Shown piece by piece: positions 31,746 through 41,754 of a DNA stretch of 64,000 nt. The DNA comes from Leuctra nigra (lineage: Eukaryota > Arthropoda > Insecta > Plecoptera > Leuctridae). How positions within the stretch are numbered: the stretch's first letter is position 1; each line of letters opens with the position of its first letter. The stretch is from positions 5,580,001 to 5,644,000 of the forward strand of contig OW203770.1 of the NCBI GenBank assembly GCA_934045905.1, read 5' to 3'. A program made the translations under genes and the position numbers. A model generated the notes under the pieces. It made no database searches. It was given only the letters and a program-made list of their open reading frames with translations, and was not told the origin of the DNA.

Positions 31746-32144
31746 GGGGACAAGGTTAAATCAGACGCCAAAAGTGCACACGTGGTAAAAATGTGAGATC
31801 AATCGGTTCAGCCGTTTAGGCTGTGGCCTGTTTACCGGATTTTAGCTCCAGCCTACTACTAAGATTATTATTATGAAAACCGCCCTAAAACACAGTTTTC
31901 ACGGCCCTCTAGCGCGCAAAGGGCGTAACCTATTGTTCCCAAATTTAGTATATGTTGTAGGGTGGGCCATAGCTCGAAATTAAGATATTTCGCAACAATG
32001 TGAGATTTCTCAATTTTAAGATCCAGTAGGCCGAAAATGCCACTTTGATGCTTACAGTAAAAGTGGGTTTGCTCCAGCCTTTATATGAGAGTGTGCGCGC
32101 GCCGTACGACTTGGCTGGCGTGGAGCGACCGCTCCACTAGATTG

Positions 32145-32685
32145 TTACAAATACGAAGGGATAAGGTATGCGTCTGAGGTGAGTTTCGGCAATTTATTTG
32201 TTTACAAAAAGCAGAAGACGTAATTTTAGACGTGATGGGCAATGAAAGGCGCGCGCAATAAAAAGCGTTCCCCACAGACAGACAGAACTGGGTAACTATA
32301 AGTATAATTTGCTACTATAAATACTACATTTACATTAATGACAACTAATAATATTTACAATCTCTGTTCTTTTATATAACTAATACAATACATGCTACTT
32401 TAAAAATACTATAATCACATTTTCTTATATTTAATGGCATCGTATTATACCTATTCTTTAAGACCATTATGCGCAATAGTTTTGCAAAGTGGATTTGTTT
32501 TAAATAATTATATTAAATATTCTTCATTGTTATAACTTCTATAGTTAACATTATAATTTAAATTATTTTTTTTTCTATCTTTCATATAATTTCATATATT
32601 TATTTTAAATTCATTAAATTCATTTAATTAATTTCATTTATCTTTCATATAATTTCATGTATAATTTCAAATAATTAAGGATGCA
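32145..32685. other. AT-rich spacer, nothing recognised
   Basis: No ORF or repeat terminus. Confidence 0.4.
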
Positions 32686-32687
32686 TA

Positions 32688-32778
32688 TGTTTCTGAACGT
32701 TGTGTACGCATTTCCGGTTCGAGAATTTGCACGTACCCATGCTCGCTCATCAACGATTTACACTGAGCGTTTTCCTAT
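32688..32778 (+). repeat. 3' end fragment of an H element (H7)
   Basis: GCACGTACCCATGCTCGCTC, ATCAACGATTTACACTGAGC, GTTTTCCTAT: the terminal stem-loop of the family without the body. Confidence 0.65.
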
Positions 32779-32884
32779 AAACATATACCAATTGGAGAAT
32801 TTTGTCTTCGTACTGCATCCGATTTAATATGCGCTAGCTCAAAAATGCTTTCAGATTACTGTAAATTGTGGACTGCTTGGCAAC

Positions 32885-32972
32885 GGTGGCATCCCCGTGC
32901 GCCGAATCCCCGAGCGCCGAAACCTTTTTTATTCCCATTGCGCCGAAATATTATTCCCGGGCGCCGAAATTA
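32885..32972. repeat. Degenerate GCGCCGAA tandem repeat
   Basis: GTGCGCCGAATCCCCG, AGCGCCGAAACC, TTGCGCCGAAAT and GGGCGCCGAAAT occur within 75 bp, flanked by GCTTGGCAACG and the inverted CGTTGCCAAGC. The flanking inverted pair suggests a small hairpin element. Confidence 0.6.
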
Positions 32973-33315
32973 TTCTACGTTGCCAAGCAACTTGGTGGGG
33001 GATAGGGCGAGTTGCATTCAGGGGAATAGTTGGAAATATAATCAAGAGTACCTTTAGGTAAACCATCGACAATTTTAAATTTACGATATTTCGTCATGTT
33101 TTTAATATTTATTAAATTATTTATATCGACTATTTCGATTACTCTTTTGAAACCTTCTACAGGAAAATACATTTCCATAAGTTCAATAAATTCAATAAAT
33201 GTATCAAGTTTGATAATTCATTGTCCTGATGAGGATTTCGAAAGAGGAAACGAAACTGTCCATATAAAAAATGTAATAAAGATTAATTCATGACAAAATG
33301 TAAATAGTCATGAAG

Positions 33316-33735
33316 AAATGGCTAAAAGATACGGCGAGTCTGACAAGAGGGTACTGATCGGGGTCCATGGTATCTGGGGGGAGGGCGGCGGACATGACCA
33401 GAAGATACGGTGAGTCTGACAAGAGGGTACTGATCGGCGTCCACGGTATCTGGGGGGAGGGCGGCGGACATGGCTAGTAGATACGGTGAGTCTGACAAGA
33501 GGGTACTGATCGGCGTCCACGGTATCTGGGGGGAGGGCGGCGGACATGGCTAGAAGATACGGTGAGTCTGACAAGAGGGTACTGATCGGCGTCCATGGTA
33601 TCTGGGGGGAGAGGGCGGCGGACATGGCTAGAAGATACGGTGAGTCTGACAAGAGGGTACTGATCGGCGTCCACGGTATCTGGGGGGAGGGCGGCGGACA
33701 TGGCTAGAAGATACGGTGAGTCTGACAAGAGGGTA
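33316..33735. repeat. Dispersed AGXT-exon minisatellite, left part
   Basis: Five units of GTACTGATCGG.GTCCA(T/C)GG, TATCTGGGGGGAG, GACATGGCTAGAAGATAC, GGTGAGTCTGACAAGAGG, the same unit as at 12880-13937. The array is broken at the GTAC of a unit by the pogo element. Confidence 0.95.
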
Positions 33736-33758
33736 CCGTAAAATGGGGTGACAAGGAA
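33736..33758. repeat. Left TIR of the pogo element
   Basis: Perfect reverse complement of 36476-36498. Confidence 0.97.
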
Positions 33759-34131
33759 GATTTTTCACCTTTGATGGCTCATATTTCCCAAAATAATTTG
33801 ATTTTGAAAATTTTGAGAAATTCCATTTCAGGTCTTGGCTCAAGGAACACATAGGGATTGAAATATATTGAAAAAATTCCATAGGTCCATTGTTATTGGT
33901 CATTTATTGGTAAATTCTCATGAATCCATTATTGGGGTGACAAGAAAACAGTGGTGTTTTGGCTGATTACAGTGATTTATAATATGGGGAGGCGTTGAGA
34001 AAAATTAAATTGCATCAAAAAAGTATTATTTTACTCATTTAAAAATAATTAGACACTTTTTGATTAACGATCGTTAGAATTAACGCAAAAATTGAAGTTT
34101 TCTCCTTTTAACGGTACAATTGATTAATTAA

Positions 34132-34137
34132 TTTATT
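34132..34137 (-). terminator. Candidate poly(A) signal of the transposase gene
   Basis: AATAAA on the minus strand, about 110 bp after the stop codon and still inside the element. Confidence 0.55.
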
Positions 34138-34245
34138 ATAAAATAATAGGGATGTTTATAAGGATAGTATAAGATATAAAGTAACATATTTGACCTATTA
34201 TCAAACATTTATATCAGTAAGTATGCGATTACTATGCATAATTAC

Positions 34246-36081
34246 CTACCATTTACTAAGATTAATAGAAAATTTGAAACCTCCCCTTCTTAACACCTGT
34301 GGGTTCAAAACTTTGCCAATCACCTGTTCAAAGCTAAACAATGAAATATCTTGAATATTAGGCTTAACAAAACTTGATTCTTTGTAATTTTGCACACGCA
34401 AGAAGTCACCTTGAAACTCGCCGTCGCTGTCTTGCAGCGCGACAATCTTGCCCAAAAAGAAATTGTTCTTCTTGGAAGAGGATGCACGTTGATTGCTGTA
34501 ATCGACAACAATCCAGTCCTCAAGATTTAAGTCACACGCAAGCTCAACAGGGAAAATCCCAGACACTGCATGATTGTTTTCTTGTGTGGCCACCGGTAAA
34601 TCACATTCATTCACCTCTCCTTCATTCTCTTCACCATCACTTTTCTCCTCACACATCAGATTTTCATCGTCTTCTTCAGTCTCAGATTGAGTCGACTCCT
34701 CAGACGATGAATCATCGACTTCTTCATCTTCTTGAAAATCAGCTCCAAGGACACTCTTCCCAGGAACCACGACAACTTTTTTTCTTTGCTGGCGCGGCTT
34801 TGCTACATCATATCTCATCTCTTTTAATAATGAAGAGACGGAATCATTTATGATCTCTTCATCTTCAGCACCATTCGTTTCGCTCACATTGGGAATAAGC
34901 GACAAGATTTTAAATCTGTCAATGGGAACAATCCCACACTTTTCAAACCCCTTGACAACATTGGCTTGCTGATTTGGCTCCAAAGCGGAGGACAACTGGT
35001 TTAGCAGACGAGGAAACACGTCCTTCGGAACACAGCTCTCCTTCCTCCCGGGTCCTTTCTTCCAGTCAGTTAGGATCTTTCGCCAAGCCCCTTTCAATGG
35101 ACGGAAAAATGCAACATCCATTGGTTGCGTCAGGTGAGTGGAATTTGGTGGAAGAAACACGAATGAAATATTTAAATCTTCACACGTTTTAATGACGTCA
35201 GGTGACAAATGTGATGCAAGGTTGTCTCCAATCAACATTTTCTTGCCTGGAAGACGACGTAAGTAAGGAACGGCAACCGTGTGCACCCAGTCACTGAAGC
35301 AGCATGCGTCAAACCACCCCGATACGCTTCTATTATAGCGCGCTCCTTTGGGTCCTCCGGTTGTCCAAGAGCCATACATGTGTAATGACTTATAAACAAC
35401 GTAAGGCGGCAGAACAGTCCCGTCAGCGGCAGCCGCATACATTAGGGACGTAGCCGACTTACTAGAATTCATAATTCTTTCGGGGTACTTTGTCCCGCGA
35501 CGAATCAATACTCGCTTTCGACCAGGATCGTCGGAAAGGTTGGTCTCGTCATAATTGACGATATTACACGGCGGAATGCCTTCAATTGATTCAGATAGAT
35601 GATCAAAATATTGATTAATGGCTTCTGGGGACACACCAGCCCTGCTTCTCTTTATGTTTTGACACATTCTCTCTGATATTCGCGCTTTGTGCCTATTCAA
35701 AAAGGATTGAGCAAAATCCTTTCCAGGCAAGTTGTTTTTAAACTTCGGAATTGTCATACCCTTCATGTCCAAGTAACTTTTTACTAGCATTCGCAGATCT
35801 ATCGTATCTAGTGGGTACCCCCATTGCCCACAAGTAATTATGCGATCTACAATCAAATTCTCCACACTGGCAGAGAGTGTAGGTTGACCGCCGGCTGACT
35901 TCATCGAACCCGGAGGTGCTTTGAGGTGACGATACAATGTTGAATAGTCAACTTGGTATGTCGTGGCAGCTATACTGATGGACATACCATCTTTAACAGC
36001 TTGCATGGCAACTCCAATAGTTGCTAAGTTTGGTTTGATCCTTCTTTTCACTCTTGGATCGGCTTGGTATTTTCTGGGCAT
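34246..36081 (-). CDS. pogo/Tigger-type transposase
   Basis: 611-residue DDE transposase. The N terminus (MPRKYQADPRVKRR...YSTLYRHL) is a Pipsqueak-type helix-turn-helix. Residues ~70-150 form a CENP-B/Tc5-like second DNA-binding domain (PLDTIDLRMLVKSYLDMKG, FAQSFLNRHKARI). The DDE_1 catalytic core has D178 in NYDETN, D286 in LIGDNLASH and D322 in THLTQPMD, with 35 residues between the last two. An acidic stretch (QEDEEVDDSSSEESTQSETE) precedes the C terminus. The start at 36081 is preferred over 36135 because the longer frame runs through a probable intron. No stop or frameshift is seen, so it should be functional. It acts in the nucleus on the element's TIRs. Confidence 0.95.
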   Translation of the reverse strand: MPRKYQADPRVKRRIKPNLATIGVAMQAVKDGMSISIAATTYQVDYSTLYRHLKAPPGSMKSAGGQPTLSASVENLIVDRIITCGQWGYPLDTIDLRMLVKSYLDMKGMTIPKFKNNLPGKDFAQSFLNRHKARISERMCQNIKRSRAGVSPEAINQYFDHLSESIEGIPPCNIVNYDETNLSDDPGRKRVLIRRGTKYPERIMNSSKSATSLMYAAAADGTVLPPYVVYKSLHMYGSWTTGGPKGARYNRSVSGWFDACCFSDWVHTVAVPYLRRLPGKKMLIGDNLASHLSPDVIKTCEDLNISFVFLPPNSTHLTQPMDVAFFRPLKGAWRKILTDWKKGPGRKESCVPKDVFPRLLNQLSSALEPNQQANVVKGFEKCGIVPIDRFKILSLIPNVSETNGAEDEEIINDSVSSLLKEMRYDVAKPRQQRKKVVVVPGKSVLGADFQEDEEVDDSSSEESTQSETEEDDENLMCEEKSDGEENEGEVNECDLPVATQENNHAVSGIFPVELACDLNLEDWIVVDYSNQRASSSKKNNFFLGKIVALQDSDGEFQGDFLRVQNYKESSFVKPNIQDISLFSFEQVIGKVLNPQVLRRGGFKFSINLSKW

Positions 36082-36106
36082 TGTGCTTCTTGTGACCCCA
36101 CTTAAC

Positions 36107-36233
36107 CTACAAAAAGCAACATAATCACATTTCAATATTTTTTATATTGAAGGATGCATTTCACAGGAATGATAAATTTTCTTTATAGCTATTATAGTAC
36201 TGGAATGCAATAAAAAAATACGAGGATGCTTAC
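36107..36233 (-). other. Probable 5'-UTR intron of the transposase gene
   Basis: On the minus strand AACG|GTAAGC at 36233 is followed by GCTTTTTGTAG| at 36107, giving a 127-bp GT-AG intron; the transposase ATG lies 26 bases into the next exon. Confidence 0.6.
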
Positions 36234-36475
36234 CGTTCAGCAGAATTTTGTGGGCAGACCAAGTTTTGCCGACAACGTTTTGTGACACTTTTGGAGCGCA
36301 CTTTCAAGATGCTGTCACTCAGTCACAGCCTTCTTGATTGTGAGCACTGACATTTAGTCAACTGCGTCAAGCTAGCTTCTAAGTGTGGCGCGAATTTCAA
36401 ATGTTTTGTTCAGAAAATGTAAAAGATATTGGAAATTGAATTATTTTCCCGAAATTTTTTCTTGTCACCCCACGA

Positions 36476-36498
36476 TTCCTTGTCACCCCATTTTACGG
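36476..36498. repeat. Right TIR of the pogo element
   Basis: See left TIR. Confidence 0.97.
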
Positions 36499-37066
36499 TA
36501 CTGATCGGCGTCCTTGGTATCTGGGGGGAGAGGGCGGCGGACATGGCTAGAAGATACGGTGAGTCTGACAAGAGGGTTCTGATTGGCGTCCATGATATCT
36601 GGGGGGAGAGGGCGGCGGACATGGCTAGTAGATACGGTGAGTCTGACAAGAGGGTACTGATCGGCGTCCTTGGTATCTGGGGGGAGAGGGCGGCGGAATG
36701 GCTAGAAGATACGTGAGTCTGACAAGAGAGTACTGATCGGCGTCCTTGGTATTTGGGGGGAGAGGGCGGCGGACATGGCTAGAAGTAAGATACGGTGAGT
36801 CTGACAAGAGGGTACTGATCGGTGTCCATGGTATCTGGGGGGAGAGGGCGGCGGACATGGCTAGTAGATACGGTGAGTCTGACAAGAGGGTACTGATCGG
36901 CGTCCTTGGTATCTGGGGGGAGAGGGCGGCGGAATGGCTAGAAGATACGTGAGTCTGACAAGAGAGTACTGATCGGCGTCCTTGGTATTTGGGGGGAGAG
37001 GGCGGCGGACATGGCTAGAAGTAAGATACGGTGAGTCTGACAAGAGGGTACTGATCGCCGTCCATC
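36499..37066. repeat. Dispersed AGXT-exon minisatellite, right part
   Basis: Eight units continue after the pogo element. The variants GGCGGAATGGCTAG (36691 and 36929) and CTAGAAGTAAGATAC (36779 and 37017) recur 238 bp apart, showing a three-unit higher-order duplication. Some units stay in frame and read [20 protein letters not shown], echoing AGXT exon 2. Confidence 0.95.
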
Positions 37067-37184
37067 AGTACCATCAGCGCCGTTCAAATTTCTATTACCA
37101 ATTTCGCAATTTTAATCTAACACTGAAAATCAGTATTAAATTTGTTATGCAATCTGCAATCTTATGCAATCTTTTTTTTACAGG

Positions 37185-37745
37185 TTTAGATAAACTATTA
37201 AGGAACTCGAATACGACATCAAATTTCTCGATTCACATACTGTTCACTTGTAACGCCAATTTTTTACCTGGTTTCTTTGATTATTTAAAATTCACAATTA
37301 TATTTTTTTCAAGGCCGCAACAAGTGATTGGTGTACAAATCGAGAATGTTGATGTCTAGGTACTTGTGCTGCCCTCTAGTAACGCAGCTGACGACTACAC
37401 CTTGAGGGTGGAATGAATATTGATCGGCTGTGCTACTTGTTGAATTGCCATTTGCGAGTACTCGTTGTCTGTGCTGTAATTTCCAAACGTTCATTTTACA
37501 ATGAACCCAAGTAATTCAGACACAGTAAAGTATCCAACAACTTGCTATTACATAAATGTTGTCAACGTGTTATTTATAATATATAATTACTCTTTATCAT
37601 GTAGACAGTGAATGTTGTCCCGGGGGTAGTCTAGGTTTGCTCCTAACCCCCCTCCACCGCCATATTCCAACCAGCATCATCTGCATGCAAAATTGGTGTA
37701 TCACCTACCATTTGGCAATCCCCAATCAATGTCTTTTTTCAATTG
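37185..37745. repeat. Local direct duplication, copy 1
   Basis: It shares with 38095-39142 the blocks TTCACTTGTAACGCCAAT, GCAACAAGTGATTGGTGT, TGCCCTCTAGTAACGCAGC, CTTGCTATTACATAAATGTT and CCAACCAGCATCAT in the same order. No coding signal. Confidence 0.88.
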
Positions 37746-37911
37746 TATTTTAAGAGACCTGGGTAAGCGAGCGGGAAACTAACAGTTCTTCAAAGTGTAT
37801 TTTTTAAAGAGTCACTTCCCACTACAGAATTTATAAAAATCATATAGTAGAGACCCAATACAGCCTAATAGACTAAAAATGCCACAAACTGTAGTAATTT
37901 CTTTATAACCT

Positions 37912-37992
37912 CAGGTACGACCGCAAAGTGTTAAATACGAATATTTTTTGATACATACGATATCGTATTTAACACTTTGAGGCCGAATCAGA
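37912..37992. repeat. Small hairpin repeat
   Basis: CAAAGTGTTAAATACGA pairs with TCGTATTTAACACTTTG around a 25-bp loop. Confidence 0.75.
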
Positions 37993-38094
37993 AGCATCAA
38001 GTACTCCAGTGTGTGGCATTATTAGTATATTAAGCTGTAATGGATCGCTAACTGATTTTTTTAAATTCAGATTTAAAATTTAAAAAAAAACATT

Positions 38095-39142
38095 TTTTAA
38101 AAAACATCAAATTTCTTGATTGACATACCGTTCACTTGTAACGCCAATCTTTTACCTGGATTCTTTGATTATTTAAAATGCACAATTATATTTTTTTTAA
38201 AGGCGGCAACAAGTGATTGGTGTGTATACAAATCGATAATTTTGATGTCATATTCATTAGTAGGGGCAGCTTCGTTGGGCCGAGATGGGTAACATTTTTC
38301 TTAGTAACCAAAATGTCCGTGGGATGGCGCCAGCGGTTGGGTAACGTCTTTGGTAGTAACTAAAATTAGTTTTAAAGAGTTTAAATGACCAATTTATGTA
38401 TTAATAGTCTTTGGTAGTCTGTTGTAATCTCAAATACATTTAAAAATGTAAATAACAGTGTCCTACGTGCATAATATATCTTTGTAAAACGAAATGTCAT
38501 CATTGACCCAACAAAGTTTCCATATTTTCAAATTTTCGTCATCTTGCCGCGTTCTAATCTCTGCCCAGTAAATAGTTTCACATAAAAACAAGAGACGACT
38601 TCAGGCTACATCTTTGTACAATGTAAATTTTTAAGGTTTTATGTTTTTTCTGTTAATTTTTGGGTCATTTTTAATAATGTTAACACTCTGTGCCGTAATT
38701 ATTTGTACCGGAAATCAAAGCCGGAAATGACGTCATTTTGTTACCCATCTCGGCCTAAAGTCGGATTAGACAGTAGGTACTCGTGCTGCCCTCTAGTAAC
38801 GCAGCGGACGACTACACCTTGAGGGTGGAATGAATATATCGATCGGCTTTGCTTCGGCTTTGCGAGTACTAGGTCTTTGTTCTGTCCTTTCCAATCGTTC
38901 TTTTTACAATGAACACAAGTAATTCAGACAAAGTAAAGTATCCAACAACTTGCTATTACATAAATGTTGTCAACGTGTTATTTATAATATATAATTACTC
39001 TGTAGACAGTCTCGTAATGTTGCTCCCGGGGGTAGTAGGTTTGCTCCTAACCCCCCTCCACCACCATATTCCAACCAGCATCATATGCATGTAAAATTGG
39101 TGTATCACCTACCATTTGGCAATCCCCAATGTCTTTTTTCAA
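38095..39142. repeat. Local direct duplication, copy 2, with TIR-element insertion
   Basis: The same order of blocks as 37185-37745, but interrupted after GATAATTTTGATGTC by about 480 bp. Confidence 0.85.
38276..38760. mobile_element. TIR element inserted in duplication copy 2
   Basis: GGGCCGAGATGGGTAAC at the left and GTTACCCATCTCGGCC at the right are perfect inverted repeats. The interior includes GCCGGAAATGACGTCATT near 38720, related to the K units. No ORF. Confidence 0.7.
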
Positions 39143-39369
39143 TTGTTTTTCAATTGAAAGTAAAAATTTCCCTCACATTTTCAAATGAAAAATTATATGT
39201 TTTTTTTTTGAAAAAACACTTGATTAAAACAAAATAGAGACCCAAAATTTGGTAAACTTTCGTTTATGAGTTATGTAGGTAGACCTCAATAATATCGTCA
39301 AAAAAACATTTTTAGAAATAATTAGTTTGGGGTCAAATGATAAAGTGACTGGAGTATTAAGCTTAAATA

Positions 39370-39905
39370 TTAATTAGCACCAAACACAATTTTTCTTAGT
39401 AACCAAATCGGTAATTGCGTATTTTTTAAAATGAATTAGTCATTGTTGGTCCGATATGTGTTACAAGTTGTGAATATAAACTAAAAAAATTAGTCCCCCA
39501 TAAAAAAACACTCAGTGTAAAAATAGGTACCAGCTAAGTCTCTTCAACTATAAAAAAATAGAAGAAATATAAAAATTCAGCACTAAAAAGTAGTGATATC
39601 AAAAAATGGGCCAAGTCAAAACTTAATTTTAAAAACCAAAATATACTTGGCGCATCGTTTATTAGGGCATTATAGGTATATTAGGTAGATTTTATATGTA
39701 TATTTCACATCTGGCCTATACTTATAAGCTATCTAGGTATAGGTATGCACAATGCGCCAAGTATATTTTGGTTTTTAAAATTAAGTTTTGACTTGGCCCT
39801 TTTTTGATATCACTACTTTTCAGTGCTGAATTTTTAGATTTCTTCTATTTTTTATAGTTGAAGAGACTTGGCTGGTATTTTTTCACGGAGTGTTTTTTAT
39901 GGGTA
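39370..39905 (-). mobile_element. K6: fragment with palindromic module
   Basis: The spacer text AGTAACCAAATCGGTAATTG is followed by arms 39494-39690 and 39745-39903 (CCAGCTAAGTCTCTTCAACT; CTTGGCGCATCG; ACGGAGTGTTTTTTATGGG). Short-centre subfamily. The hairpin terminus is absent. Confidence 0.8.
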
Positions 39906-40001
39906 ATGAAAATACAACAATTATTACTTTAGAATGAAAAGTTATTTCTTAACAATTAATTTTAAAAAATAATATTTTTGCTCATGACTGGATTGTTGTA
40001 G

Positions 40002-40186
40002 ATCCAGGAGGCGGAATCGGAGGTCCTGGCGAATATCCAGAAGATATGCGAGGCGGAGACAAGACCACTTAAGGATAAGCTCACTGCCATGCGCCTTAAG
40101 CGCAGCCGACTGCACGCAGAGAGCTGCGCACTCACTGCGAAGCTGGAAGCTTCCGCAAGCGAGGAAGTCAAGAGGGAGAAGCACAG
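40002..40186 (+). CDS. Orphan coiled-coil exon 1
   Basis: TTGTTGTAG acceptor, 61 open codons plus two bases, then CACAG|GTGAGA donor. The peptide (IQEAESEVLANIQKICEAET, LKDKLTAMRLKRSRLHAESC, LTAKLEASASEEVKREK) is rich in E, K, A and L with heptad-like spacing, so a coiled coil is likely. I do not recognise the family. GC content is clearly higher than the surroundings, as expected for an exon. It should join the exon at 41755. Confidence 0.65.
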
Positions 40187-40270
40187 GTGAGATTCACAAT
40201 GCCGACTACGAATGTGCTGAGGGAATTCCTAGACATTTCAATATCGACATCATTATCTAATATTTAAGAG

Positions 40271-40541
40271 GGACGGAACAGGTTGGGTGAGTGGTTAACG
40301 CTCTGAACTTGTATTCCTTAGACCCGGGTTCGATTCCCGCGGCCGTCCTTCCTGACTGGGGTTTTTTCGTGGTTTTCCCTCAGTCGATAGGCAAATGCTG
40401 GGAAGGGACCGTACTAATTAGCCACGACCGCCTCCTTCCCACCCTCCATCGTAACCTACTCTTCACCATCATCTCCCAATCATCATCATAATCATTCATC
40501 TGTCGCCATTAGCCTCGCTGCAGAACAGTGCGACGTTAAAC
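40271..40541 (+). mobile_element. tRNA-derived SINE
   Basis: The tRNA-like head is 40271-40348: GGACGG pairs with CCGTCC; A box GGGTGAGTGGTTAACG; B box GGTTCGATTCC. The body follows: CTGACTGGGGTTTTTTCG, TGGTTTTCCCTCAG, GCAAATGCTGGGAAGGGA, CATCATCTCCCAATCATC, ending GTGCGACGTTAAACCCC. A reverse copy is at 63430-63661 and a fragment at 5322-5470. Confidence 0.88.
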
Positions 40542-40542
40542 C

Positions 40543-40926
40543 CCAGGGCTGAGTAGTGAGCGTGGCCTTGAAGAGTTTTTTAATCGATTTTTATCAATAT
40601 CTTTTACCAATGTAATAATTAACAAAATAGGGTTTTGTACGAGTATTCAGAACAGTTCAATGAAAATAATTTCATAGTTTAGAATAAGTTATTAGTTTTA
40701 TTTTGTCCAACAGATGTTTAGTGCCATAATTTTACTAATTTTCGGGCACTAAACGTCTGTAGGACAAAGTAAATCATATACATCTTTACAAGATATGGAA
40801 TTATTTTCATTGAACTGTTCTGAATACTCGTACAAAGCATTATTTTGTTAACAATTACATTGGTAAGAGATATTGATAAACATCGATTAAAAAACTCTTC
40901 AAGGTCAAACTCACTACCCAGCCGTC
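40543..40926. repeat. 384-bp palindromic element
   Basis: GCTGAGTAGTGAG...GACCTTGAAGAG-type termini are mirrored across the whole length: AACAGTTCAATGAAAATAAT at 40652 pairs with ATTATTTTCATTGAACTGTT at 40801. The arms are about 180 bp. It abuts the 3' end of the SINE. Confidence 0.88.
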
Positions 40927-41119
40927 TTAATATTTACCTTAGACATGAATGAATATTGACGATAGTTCAAAAAACTGTATTTTTGCCATAGTCCAATCTC
41001 CTTTGTAATGGTGACCTTAGGACCGATTTACAATGTGTGCTACAATCAGTAGTTTTAGTTTAAATGGCCTTTCAAGAAATGTCATTGGATGTTGCCATAG
41101 TAATAGTCCTCTAACCAAC

Positions 41120-41362
41120 TGTTTAAAATTTAGCAGAGTATTGAATAAATTACTCTCCCACCACTTATCTGCTTCCACTTTCTGCCACCTTTGCTGCCTG
41201 TCCTCCACGTCTTCTCTGATAAGACCACTCCACTTCTCTCTTGGTCTCCCCACTCTTCTTCTTCCCACCACTGTTTCTTCAAACTCCTGTCTTGGGATTC
41301 TCTTGAGATCCATTCTTTTATGTGTCCAAACCAACGCAATCTCTCTCTACCCATCAGTCAAA
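41120..41362 (-). pseudogene. LINE-type polyprotein C-terminal remnant, frameshifted
   Basis: In one minus-strand frame MGRERLRWFGHI, and in another RIPRQEFEETVVGRRRVGRP and REKWSGLIREDVEDRQQRW. The pair RLRWFGH...GRR..GRP...W resembles the C terminus of many insect non-LTR polymerases and related cDNA copies. The shift between frames near 41300 marks it as dead. Confidence 0.6.
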
Positions 41363-41754
41363 TACCTCAGTACCTCAGTCAAATTGAAATTGATCAATTT
41401 ACATTCTGGCTCATAGGAAAGGCGGTAGGGATTGTATATTATAATCAAGCAGACATACCCCCCCCCCCCCCCCCCTCTCATAATAAAGATGTGTCAATTT
41501 TCGTAGTATTGTATTGCATTGTATTTATTTATCTGCAGTGACAATAAAAATATTGCATTACAAAGTCAGTATTAAATTATTATATGAATGCTACAATAAA
41601 TTAACAATGCTTTGACCATTACATACCATTACAGTATATAATTATTAATTACGTATTTATATATTTTTTTTATAAATAATTTATAAAATAACAGTGTATT
41701 GAAGAGCAAGTGTCTCAGAACCACTTTTAAAAAAGGGTTTCAATGGGTTGTCAG

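Larger units (their letters stand above)
28847..32140 (+). mobile_element. Composite element K3 (largest copy)
   Basis: Order: palindromic arm (28847-29055), 870-bp centre holding a tRNA-like sequence, second arm (29920-30125), spacer, eight-unit 118-bp array (30295-31170), further CRE units (31275-31735), conserved block (31790-32090) and the terminal hairpin with CTAG at 32137-32140. No transposase. Its layout matches K2 in the same orientation. Confidence 0.7.
33736..36498 (-). mobile_element. Complete pogo-type DNA transposon (2763 bp)
   Basis: Perfect 23-bp terminal inverted repeats start CCGTAAAATGGGGTGACAAG (33736-33758 and 36476-36498). TA is duplicated at 33734-33735 and 36499-36500. 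Removing the element restores the minisatellite unit GAGGGTACTGATCGG. The subterminal motif GGGGTGACAAG recurs at 33934-33944 and as CTTGTCACCCC at 36461-36471, candidate transposase-binding sites. A single intact transposase gene fills the interior. All features fit a recently mobile autonomous copy. Confidence 0.95.

Noticed and set aside
34374..34853. 159-codon plus-strand ORF
   Set aside because: Antisense shadow of the transposase coding sequence.
40271..40348. Functional tRNA gene
   Set aside because: It continues directly into a SINE body shared with 63430-63661; the head is a SINE promoter.
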